Shown piece after piece: positions 23,301 through 34,100 of a stretch of 64,000 nt of DNA (positions are counted from its first letter, which is position 1; each line of letters opens with the position of its first letter). The translations under genes and the position numbers were made by a program. The DNA is from Sebastes aleutianus (Eukaryota; Chordata; Actinopteri; Perciformes; Sebastidae). The stretch is taken from assembly GCA_916700875.1 (NCBI GenBank), contig CAKAKS010000039.1, positions 23,395,315-23,459,314 on the forward strand. The letters run 5' to 3'. The notes below the pieces were generated by a model. The model ran no database searches and was not told the origin of the DNA. It worked only from the letters and a program-made list of their open reading frames with translations.

Positions 23301-26300
23301 ATTGACGGCTACATCCTGGAGAAACGTGACAAAGAGGGTGTCAGGTGGACTAAATGCAACAAGAGAAGACTAAACGACTTGCGTTTCCGATGCACAGGGC
23401 TCGCCGAGGGACATAACTATCAATTTAGAGTATTGGCAGAGAACGCTGCTGGTGTGGGTGCACCCAGTGAGCCAAGTGAGTACATAAAAGTATGTGAAGC
23501 TACTTACCCACCTGGCCCCCCTACCAACCCCAAAGTGACAGACTATTCCAACAGCACTGTGTCGCTGACCTGGTCAAAGCCCATCTATGATGGTGGAGCA
23601 GCCATCAGTGGATTTGTCGTTGAGATGAAAGAAGCAGCAGAAGACGAGTGGATCGCATGTACACCGAGCACAGGTGTAGAGGACACAAACTACACCGTGA
23701 ACAGACTGAGAGAAAATGCAAGGTACAATTTTCGTATACGTGCAATGAATATTGCTGGAGTTGGAGAGCATGTGGATCTACCTGGGTCTATGGTAGCTGC
23801 TGAAAAACTGGAGGCACCTGAGATTGAGTTGGACTCTACCTTGAGGAAGATTGTCAGCGTTCGAGCCTGTTCCACATTACATCTCGTCGTCACCATCAGA
23901 GGAAGGCCAGAGCCTGAGGTCAAGTGGTCAAAGGAAGGCGGCACTGTCAGTCAGCGCGCTCAAATTGAGGTAACAGGCTCCCACACAGAGTTATTGATCG
24001 AGAATGTCAACAGAAATGACACAGGAAAATATGTGTTGACTGCTGAGAACTGCTGTGGCACTAAATCGGCATTCATCAATGTCAGGGTGTTGGACTCTCC
24101 CAGTGCACCAACAAACTTAGAGGTAAAGGATGTAAAGAGGGACTCTGTGTCCATCTCCTGGGAGGCACCTCTCATTGACGGAGGATCAAAGATTTCGCAC
24201 TACATCGTAGAAAAGCGAGAGGATGCCAGGAAGGCATTCACAAGCATCTGTAGCAACTGTATAAGAAACTCATACAAGATTGACAATCTCCAGGAAGGGA
24301 GTTTCTATTACTTCCGTGTCCTGGCTGTGAATGAGTTTGGCACTGGGCTGCCAGCAGAGACCACAGATGCTGTTAAAGTGTCTGAGGCTCCTCTGCCTCC
24401 TGGCAAAATCACACTCAGTGATGTTACCTGCGATAGTGCAAGACTCTCTTGGGAAAAGCCTGACCATGATGGAGGAAGCAAAATCACATGTTATACTGTT
24501 GAAATGCAGGCTAAGGAAGATGACACATGGGCAATATGTTCACAGAGTAAAGCACTGGAAGTGACTATTAATGGGCTGGCGAAAGGAAAGGAGTATTTCT
24601 TTAGAGTGAGTGCTGTGAATGAAAAGGGAAAAAGTGAACCAAAGTCTCTTTTAGCACCTGTTGCAGTGAGGGATACTAGTGCTGAGCCTGTTATTAATTT
24701 GCTGTCCAACGAATTCAGCGTGAAAGCAGGAAACGATTTAAAAATTGATGTTCCACTCAAGGGTGCACCACCGCCAACAGTAGCTTGGAAGAAAGATGGA
24801 AACTTGCTGAAAGAGACAAGCAGGGTAAATGTGCACACATCTGACACATCATCTCAGATCATTATCAAAGATGCCACCAGAATAGACGTTGGCGTGTATG
24901 AGGTGACCCTGACCAACTCCAGTGGAACCACATCTGCTGAAATCTCTGTTAATGTTTTTGAAAGACCCGGACCACCATGTGACCTCAGTGTGGATGAAGT
25001 GAGTGCTGACTTTATGTCTTTGTCGTGGCAGCCCCCACATTACACTGGCGGATGTCAAATCAGTAATTATGTTCTTGAGAAGAGAGATACAAGCAGCACA
25101 ATATGGCAGACTGTGTCAGCGACAGTCGCCAGAACATCAATCAAGATTTCCCGTCTGACGCAGGGCACTGAATATCAGTTTCATATTGCTGCAGAGAATC
25201 GCTACGGCAAAAGCCCCTTTGTTGAGTCTGAACATGTTGTTGCCCAGTATCCCTTTAAGCCCCCTGGCCCACCAATCAATCTCCATGTTGTTAGCGCCTC
25301 AAAGTCCATCATGGTGGTCGCATGGAGCAAGCCAGACACTGACGGTGGCAGCCCTGTTATTGGCTATCATATTGAATGCAAAGATCAAAGCAGCATTTTG
25401 TGGACAAAGTTAAACAGAAACCCAGTGACTGAGAACCAGTTCAAGGTAACGAGCGTTGAAGAAGGTCTGCTGTATGAGTACCGGGTCTGTGCAGAGAATA
25501 TGGCAGGTGTTGGACCATGCAGTAAGGCGTCTGAGCCTGTAGCAGCAAGAGACCAGTGCGATCCCCCACACAACCTCACAGTCACCAATATAACAAACAG
25601 CTCAGTTTCCCTCTCCTGGGACAAACCAGAACATGACGGCGGGGCTAAAATAACTGGGTACATTGTTGAGCGTAAAGAGCTCCCAGATAGCTGCTGGCTT
25701 AAGTGCAACTTCACCAACTTACTGGACACCTTCTTGGAAGTGACTGACCTCACAGAGGGCGAGGAGTATGATTTCCGTGTGATTGCAAAGAACTCAGCTG
25801 AGCACTTCAGCGCGCCCTCTGAAACCACCGGACCTGTTACGGTACAGCATGATGTGGAGCCACCCAAAATTATCCTGGAGGACAAATTTAGACAGGTGGT
25901 GGTTGTCAAAGCAGGAGACCTCCTAAGAATAGATGCTGACATCTCCGGCCGCCCCAACCCCACAGTGTTCTGGTTGAAGAATGGTAGAAATATCGGCACT
26001 AAGGGGCGGGTTGAGATAACAGCAACAAAGATGCATACCTCCCTACTTGTCAGAGAAAGTGTTAGGAAAGACTCTGGACTGTATACTCTGACACTACAGA
26101 GTACAGGTGGTACCACATCTAAGGTTATCACCTGCAAGGTCCTGGACAGACCCGGCCCACCCACTGGACCTCTAGAAGTATCTGGAGTCTCAGCAGAGAA
26201 ATGCACCCTGTCATGGGGACCCCCTCATGAGACTGGCGGCGCTGAGATCCTGCACTACATTGTTGAGAAGTGTGAAACGAGCCGTGTAGCCTGGACCCTT

Positions 26301-27828
26301 GTGTACGGCGACATGATGGCAACTACCTGCAAAATAACCAAGCTACTCAAAGGAAATGAGTACCTGTTTAGGGTGAGAGCAGTGAACAAATATGGGGATG
26401 GTGAGATTTTGGAAAGTGAGCCCACCAAGGCCATGGATCCCTTCACTATCCCATCTGCTCCGACTGATGTTGAGGTCACAAGTGCAACTAACGAGGCTAT
26501 GACTATCTGCTGGAAGAGACCTGTCTCTGACGGCGGCAGCCGCATCAGCGGTTACATCATTGAGAAGAGGGAGAAGCAGGGTGTCCGTTGGGGTCGTATT
26601 AACAAGAAGCCGGTCTACGACCTACGAGTCAAAGCCTCCGGCCTGCACGAGGGATGTGAGTATGAATTCAGAGTCTTTGCTGAGAATGTTGCTGGGCTAA
26701 GTGAACCCAGTATCCCATGCCCACTCGCTCTGGCAGAGGATCCAAAGTTTCTGCCCTCCCCTCCTACAAAACCCAACATAATCGATTCATCCAGGACCAC
26801 CATCACTCTTTCATGGAGCAAGCCGCTGTTTGATGGTGGAGCAGCAGTAACAGGGTACAAAGTTGAATTCAGAAAATCAGCAGAAGAAGACTGGACTGTT
26901 GGTGCTCATAACATAGAGAAAACAGTGTTTATGGTAACTGGACTCACATCAGGGACAGAATATATTTTTATTGTCAGATCCATAAACAAGATTGGCCTCA
27001 GTGAGCCCAGTCCTGAAACAGATCCTGAAGTGGCCATGGAGAGAGAGGAGGAGCCCAGGTTTGATGTTAGCCCAGAAATGAGGAAGACCCTGCTTGTTAA
27101 AGATGGCGGCTCCTTCACTTTAACTGTCCCTTTCACCGGCAAACCAGTTCCTAATGTGACGTGGGACAAAGCAGATGTAGATCTGAGAGTCAGAGGACTG
27201 GTCAACACCAGCAGCTTCGTCACCTCTATCACAGTAGAAGGAGCAACACGCGATGATTCCGGCAAATACAAAGTCAAACTGCAAAACGTTGCTGGATCTG
27301 CCTCTTTGGCGCTGAACGTGAGGGTTCTGGATTCACCTGGTCCGCCTACTCATGTGGCAGTAAAAGATGTGACCAAGAACTCCGCCACTGTTACCTGGGA
27401 CATCCCTGAGAATGAGGGAGGAGCCGCTGTCAAGAGCTACCTTGTAGACATACGTGACATCAGCAGGAAAGGGTGGACAAAACTCACGGACAAATGCCGC
27501 CGAATATCCTACAAGGTGTCTGACCTGGAGGAGGGAGGAATCTACTTCTTCAGAGTCACCGGTGAAAACGAGTATGGCGTAGGCGTTCCAGCGGAGACCA
27601 AGGAGGGAACGAAAATGACAGGTACAATCTGTGAAAACTAAATATATAAGGGTTGTTATATTTAGTAGGAATAAAAAGCCTACGTAAAAGATTTTAGAGA
27701 AAAATTAGATACGTTAATCACTTGTTTCACTTTTCTCACATTATTCTATTTCCTGCATTAACAGTAATTTTTTGTTTTTATCTATTTTTCCAGATACAAC
27801 AGATTGGGAGTCAAATGCCGGAGCTTAG
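20323..27828 (+). CDS. Titin-like protein of tandem Ig and FN3 modules
   Basis: Predicted 2,145-aa protein from four exons: 20323-20343, 20837-20951, 21355-27621, 27794-27828; phases join. After an acidic, disordered-looking leader of about 75 residues come 21 modules of about 100 residues: Ig-F-F-F, Ig-F-F-F, Ig-F-F, Ig-F-F-F, Ig-F-F-F, Ig-F. Approximate Ig starts are 21440, 22617, 23813, 24684, 25854 and 27045. FN3 modules open with the titin-style linker DRPGPP/DSPGPP. Modules 1-10 align with 12-21 (for example WQTVSAT in the first FN3 of each half). This is the arrangement of the titin A-band C-zone, which binds myosin and myosin-binding protein C, so a thick-filament role is inferred. 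There is no signal peptide, transmembrane segment, kinase or PEVK. The C-terminus is a short tail (DTTDWESNAGA). It may be a standalone gene or a derivative of a titin duplicate. Confidence 0.88.
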
Positions 27829-28127
27829 CTTGTCTCCTCCCCAGGGATGAAGTAACCATCTCATGATCTTCCTGTCAAGATCCTCATTTATTTCTCATCT
27901 TCATCCAGTGCTGTTCAGAAAAATCAGTTAGCGAATGCTCTGTGAATTAATGCTTTACCAGAAATTGCAGTTTTGTAGATATATGATTACATACAGTGTG
28001 TTTTTTAAATGCTTGTATACTAGTATGCTTTATTAATGATTTTATTTATAGAAGAAAAATGCATCTGTTTGTTTATGGCTCAAATAATACCAACAGCAAA
28101 AAAAGATGCTGTTTGTTGTAAATCTAT

Positions 28128-28133
28128 AATAAA
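28128..28133 (+). terminator. Poly(A) signal of the titin-like gene
   Basis: AATAAA 300 bases after the stop codon, with no competing signal closer. It supports transcript termination here and a short final exon. Confidence 0.55.
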
Positions 28134-28446
28134 ATGAAGATGTTTAGAACAGTCATTAGAGTTGTACTTTGGATTTGTTATGGGACGTTATATACTATTA
28201 ACACTGGATGGTATGAAGATAAACAAATACAAACAAGACAGGATTAATTATTTAAATATAAAACCAAATCAAAAACAGAAAAGCATGGATTAAGATTTAC
28301 TCTTGTACTGTAAAATCTTAATTTAACTATTTCCAATTTATATATATATATTCTATTTATTTTTTTCAAATGCAATATCTATTTTTGCTGGAACCATTTT
28401 ATATTGTGGTATACCGTAAGCTACTGAACTAGTTAAAGTGGTGGCT

Positions 28447-28910
28447 TACTTAGTCCTTGTTGCGCCTGGTGGTTCGCCTCCAGGTTGTTTTGGGCCTCCC
28501 TCTTTTGCGTTTTCCCTCTGGTGTCCAACGCAATGCCACTTTTGTCATGTCATCAGATGGTTTCCTTAATACATCTCCAAGCCATCTCCATCGTCTTCTT
28601 ATCAATATTGTTTCCATGTCCAAGCACCCTGTCTTTTTGTGTAGTTCATGGTTTGTAATCTTCCTAGGCCAGAATATCCTCATGATCTTTCTGAGGCGGG
28701 TATTGTGAAAGCTGGAAAGCTTGCCTATGTTTCTTTCAATCATTCTCCAGCACTCAGCACCATATAGAAGGACAGATAGTACACAGCTGTTGTATAACTT
28801 TATCTTGGTGTTTCTAGTTATATGTGTTGACTTCCAGATGTTTCCAAGTCTTAGAAATGCTGTCCTTGCTTTTCCTAATCTGGAAAGGTGGTGGCACTTT
28901 TGGTTAATAG
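28447..28910 (-). mobile_element. LINE ORF2 3' fragment
   Basis: On the minus strand an open frame reads the C-terminal end of a non-LTR reverse transcriptase: LYNSCVLSVLLYGAECWRM, FHNTRLRKIMRIFWP, RRRWRWLGDVLRK, and KVALRWTPEGKRKRGRPKTT. The frame runs from about 28905 to a stop at 28450. The upstream polymerase core is missing, so the copy is 5'-truncated, as LINEs usually are. Confidence 0.85.
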
Positions 28911-29139
28911 TCTATACAATATTTGTTACTCTCGAATAAAGGCAAAAATGCCCCCAAAATACTTTAAAAAAGTAGCTAAAGAATTTCATCAATGGAAAAA
29001 AAATAAACTAAAATAAGGAATCTGGCATTTTTTTAAATTATTTTTTTAAACTGTGTCAAAATAAGTACATATAACACAGTAAGATACCATAGAATGACAA
29101 AGTTATAGCCCCAGTTGTCACCTGTTGTCACCTGTTGTT

Positions 29140-29309
29140 CTCCTGATGGAGCTTGTTTGCAAGTACGTCACTATGGAAACCGTTACGTAGCTACATACAG
29201 GAAGGGGAATCCTACCGGAAGTAAGCCAGAAACAACTTGTTCCTCTAATAGTTCGCTGGGTAAACTCTTTACAACAACAAAAGTCCACTTTCCACTCCAA
29301 ATTATCAAC
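29140..29309 (+). promoter_or_regulatory. Probable cib1 promoter
   Basis: Contains an ETS-type site ACCGGAAGT (29214-29222), TACGTCAC (CRE-like half) near 29164 and TTACGTAG near 29183, without a TATA box. This is typical of a housekeeping promoter just upstream of the start codon. Confidence 0.4.
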
Positions 29310-30752
29310 ATGGGAACTACGGCAAGTCAACTTGGGAAGGATTTACTCTCAGAATATCAAGTAAGTGCCCAAAGCAAAGTCTCCAAAAGCAAATTAAATC
29401 GTGATATGGAGGTTGACAAGAAGTTGACAAGAGTTGTTGTTGTTTTTACGACGTAACTTAGCTATCATAGCCTCACGTTTTATGGCAAAATACAACTATT
29501 AGAGCCTTGTCATTAAAACTACAGTATGATTTATATGTGGTGTGTATTTGTGGTATTTTCTACAACCTTAAATCAAACATAACGCCACCATTTATCATCA
29601 CTCTGATCAATCTATTGAAAGCTAATGTTGTTGCTAATATCACTAGTAAGACCATTGGATGTAATCTGTGACTTATCTAACATTGTTCACTTTTACTTTT
29701 TAGGAGCTGACATTCTTGACAAAACAAGAAATTCTCCTGTAAGTGATCAGCTTGATGCCACATTACAAAAAACATTGATCAATCTAGCACTGCTTTTTGT
29801 CATCCATGATTATAAGCTTTGTTTGTTTGTTTGTTTGTTTAGTGCTCACAAGAGATTCACTGAACTGCTCACAAAAGATGAGAAAGACCTTCCAAATACA
29901 AGAGCACCCATGGAGAGGATTCTCACTCTGCCAGAGCTCAAGGTGAAAAAAGCTATTTGATAGTAAAAACAGAAGAAATGTGGTGTTAAATGGACTGCTT
30001 GGTTATCATAGCATGACTAAAAGATGTGCTTCAAGTACTGATAAAGTGTACTGACCCTTGTACTTGTTGTTCCCGTCACAGTCCAACCCTTTCAGGAAAA
30101 GAATCTGCTACGTGTTCTCAACATCTGAACACAAAGACGGAAGCCTCACATTTGAGGACTTTCTGGATCTCTTGAGTGCCTTCAGCGACTCCGCTACTCT
30201 GGAAATCAAATCCCACTATGCATTCCGTATATTTGGTAAATAAGTTGACGAAAACAAGAGCAGATTATTTAGGATACATGTAAGGCTGTGAATCAGGTGT
30301 GATAAGCATATTGATATTTTCAGACTTTGACGATGATGGGACTCTTGATTGTGGCGATCTGGAAAAGCTGGTAAACTGCCTGACCGGCGAGACAGATGAG
30401 ACGAGACTAACCACGGAAGAAATGAGACAGCTCATCAGCAACGTGAGTTCACTGAGGCTTCTCCTCTTTGAAGGTGTAGGGAGGCAGGTTGGTACACTGA
30501 TGATGTGTCAGTGTAACAGTTGTTTCCTTTGTATGTTTTTCAGATTCTTGAAGAGTCAGACATCGACAAGGATGGAACCGTGAACCTCTCAGAGTTTCAG
30601 CATGTCATTTCAAGGTCACCAGATTTCGTCAGGTGACTAAAAATCTACTTGCTGTTATCACCAAGATGTACTTTACTCAACACAATTTTGTTCACTTTTA
30701 ACTGCTTGTTATATTTTGATTTCTCCACAGTTCTTTCAAGATTGTCCTGTGA
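29310..30752 (+). CDS. cib1: Calcium and integrin-binding protein 1
   Basis: Complete 189-aa protein (human CIB1 is 191 aa) from seven exons: 29310-29360, 29704-29738, 29843-29942, 30082-30235, 30324-30442, 30544-30632, 30731-30752. CIB1 is a small EF-hand protein that binds the integrin alpha-IIb tail and several kinases at the plasma membrane and in the cytosol. Seen: Gly-2 after Met (MGTTASQLGK), the expected N-myristoylation site. The two calcium-binding EF-hand loops are DFDDDGTLDCGDL (exon 5) and DIDKDGTVNLSEF (exon 6). Family signature blocks include SFEDFLDLLS-like TFEDFLDLLSAFS, SHYAFRIF and the C-terminal SSFKIVL. All splice sites are GT..AG. Confidence 0.96.
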
Positions 30753-30937
30753 AGACCTCTAGCAGGCTGTGGAAATGCATCGCCCTTTAACTCTCATATG
30801 GTGTTTAATTTTCAATTAGAATTTTAGATATTTGCCTTAAATTATATTTACCTGTAGATTTTACTGCCTTAACTATTTTATGCATTGTTTGTGAAATGCA
30901 AAACCTGTGATTTTTTATTTTTATTTCTATAAAGAAA

Positions 30938-30943
30938 ATTAAA
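30938..30943 (+). terminator. Poly(A) signal of cib1
   Basis: ATTAAA about 190 bases after the cib1 stop. It lies only 25 bases from the opposing poly(A) signal of rccd1. Confidence 0.5.
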
Positions 30944-30967
30944 AATATTTCCATTTACAAAGTTTGG

Positions 30968-30973
30968 TTTATT
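30968..30973 (-). terminator. Poly(A) signal of rccd1
   Basis: AATAAA on the minus strand, about 140 bases after the rccd1 stop. Cleavage downstream of it would fall within the cib1 3' UTR end. Confidence 0.5.
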
Positions 30974-31108
30974 TTAATATAGACAAATGAGAAGAACTTA
31001 TACATTACAAAATACATTTAATTCAAAGTCTTGTATTTGTTGTGATCATTTATGCTTCCTGGTATATTGTCCAAAGTCCATGTTTATCGAGGGGATTTCC
31101 CCGTATTT

Positions 31109-34100
31109 TTAAGAGCAAGCTACTTCCTCAAGTAGGACAGCAGCAAAAGTGTTCCACATCCCGCACGCTGCATCGACCACACGCATCTTCTGCTCCCTGA
31201 AGAACTCCACCAGCTGGGGCTCATCTGAACTCATTAAATTCTGTTGTCCAAGTTGGCCGTAGTCACCTGAAATGGTGATAGAAGGAAAGATGGACAGGGT
31301 AAGTTCAACATATACCTAAGCTGTGCTCTAAGCATACTGATGAATTAAATCGGTACTGGAAACATGCTGCAAAGTTGTAACACATTTGCAACAGATTAAA
31401 CATCTGTTTATGTGTCAATTAGCTCCAAAATGAAACTTACCCCAGCCCCAAGTGTAGAGGTCACCTGTGGCTGGAATTAGAAAATATGAGATAAAGATGA
31501 CAGATTTGCCAAGAAAATGTGCATCAATAAACACCCACTGTCGAGGGCGGTTTCTTACTTGTTACTGCAGCTGTGTGGCGGCTGCCACAGCTGACTGTCC
31601 TGACTTCACATGATGGAGTGATATCGAGCAGAGCCGGGAACGCCTGGATCGATATGAAAACCTCTTCATGTTTCTCTCCCTGCTGTGGCTCTTCAGCGGG
31701 AGATGTGCTGGAATCTTGGCACGGTGCACCTGTTCAGTACAGTTAATGTTGCAGTACTTGCCACTTACAGTTAACGGGCTGGTTAATTAATGAACAATAT
31801 AAAGCATTTTAAATACTCCCAAGTGCTATCTATATGTTTAAATACTGTAGTGTATGAATTTGCATTTTGAGATAGCCACTGTAGCTCACCCAGTACAATG
31901 GAGCTTGATGGCATTTAGTTTATGGTGCTTAAAGGGACAAAAATACAGTGAATCCACAGACCTAATAGTGAACATTTACCTTAAGTGTTCATAATTAGGC
32001 AAGCATCCTTTATAGATGTTGTTGAAATGCCACACAAAAAAAACAATGCAGTTGAGTGCAATGTATAGGCCATTTTCACAACAGCCATTTGACATGTCAT
32101 AGCAGGGTAAACACAGGGGTAATTGATCAAATTAATTAAGGTCCCGTTCTATTTATTGTGTCACAGCCATTCCAGTGAGCCAGCATGCACAATACCAGGG
32201 CCTGGTCCACCTAAATAGAACAGGGCCACAATTAATGTTATTAATTACACCTGCAGTAACATGTCAAAATGACAGCTGTGTAAAGGGCCTATTGGGGTGA
32301 GGTGCAGCTAATTACACAAAAGTATTTGGATTGATAGACAGCACCGTGGGTAAAAAACTATAAGTTTGATTGTGTTTTTAGGTGAAATGTCCCCATTTCT
32401 CAAATGCCTTATTTGAAAGGAAAACAGATTTACCTGCTTGTTGGCTACTTTGCTGCTGCTCTGCTGCTTTCCTCAGACCTCGTGATGGAAGTCCAAGCTG
32501 ACCACTTTCATTCCAGCCCCACACATAAAGGTCTCCCCCATCTGAAGAAAAAGGGTCATTTGAGGTCAATTCCTCCTCAAAAATTGAGGGCATAACTCTT
32601 TTATAACTGCCAACATGTTTTGACACTTACCACTAACACAGACAGAGTGCCAGCCACCTGTAGCAATACAACTCATGGGCATCCCCCAGAGTGCCTCCAC
32701 CGCCCGGGGCTCCTCCTCAGAGGTGAGGCCTCCGTGCCCCAACTGACCATGGCTGTCAAATAAACACATGCACACACAAAAAAGATTAGAATAGAAGAAC
32801 AGAATATATCTTTATTGTCATTGTACAAGTACAACGGAATTTAAATGCAATCCTTAAAAAATTGCAAGAAACATAGACAATAACATGGTTCTAAAACTAT
32901 ACAAAAATTAAATAAATAATAATAAAAACACACATACCACACACGAGACATTCACATTCTGCAGGTATTGCACGACTCATATCATTATTGCACGGTGAAT
33001 ATTTACAAGACGTTCAGGTTTTTGCTGTGTTTAGTGCAGTTATGGCTCTGGCAGAAAAACTGTTCTTTAATCTGTTTGTGAGATGGGTCCCTGAGAATAT
33101 TCTGTGCTTCCCTGAAACTGTACAGATCTTCCAGGGAGGAAGTTATGGAAGTTAAGTTATGTATGAGGGTGGTATTGCTCAGATTCCCAACTAAAGACAG
33201 ATGTGTGAGTATTACCTGCCCAGTCCCCAGGTGTACACAGTTCCAGAGGCACTGAGAAGGATGGCATGCTCTGCACTCAGTGCCAGACTCTTGGCCCTCA
33301 GGTGTGGTGATAAGGGGCGGTAGAGGGGCGGTTTCGTGGCTATGTAACCCTCAGGGACCAATGGCAGATGCACACTAGGGGGTCCTAGATGGAAAGCAGC
33401 AAGAAAGTGTACAGTTTGGTAAATCACATTTTACTCTACTTGATACACTGGACAACACTTATGAAAATGTTTTATCCTTGTTTTATCAAGTCTGTCTTGA
33501 CGTTCTCTTTTATCAGCTGGTATGGGTTGCTTAGCCTCAGAAACAGGAACAGGTTGCAGTGTATAGTCAAATTGTGCAGCAAAATTGCAGGCACCACCCT
33601 GAATGACTTGACTCCTCTAACCCATAGTAGGACCTTAAAGAGGTTCAGTCAGTCCTAGCTGATCCTAGCCATCCCCTGTCCATTGAGTTCAGGTTGCTCC
33701 CGTCATGCCGCAGATACAGTTTGCCTAAACTTAGGACCAATAGGCTCAGATACTCTTTTATTCCGACTGACATTGGTTTCCTAAACAATGCTCTGTAATG
33801 TTGTATGTTGTAAGCTTTTGTATTTATTGCCTTTAATAGGCTATTTATTGTGTTTATTGTATTTGTTTGATGACTGTGTGGTACTGCTGACTGTACAACA
33901 AATTGCCCCTAGGGAATAATAAAGTTTTCCTTGACCCTTGTTGTGGCTGTCAAAGGAGATTAGGATATACATTACCAGAGCTCTCTGAGTGTGTTTTTAT
34001 TTCCATGCTCCATGATGGAGTCTTCTCTTTCTTGTGCAGATCCCAGGACTCAAGTCTGTCAGAGAAAGCGAGGGTCAGGTAGGATTCACTGATGATGGCA

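Noticed and set aside
25385..26206. 273-codon antisense open frame inside the titin-like exon
   Set aside because: It is one of many antisense frames opposite a long coding exon, has no ATG-supported domain, and is explained by codon bias of the sense strand.
28450..28743. Arg/Lys-rich 97-codon frame as a host gene
   Set aside because: It is clearly the C-terminal end of a LINE reverse transcriptase, continuing upstream in frame without an ATG.
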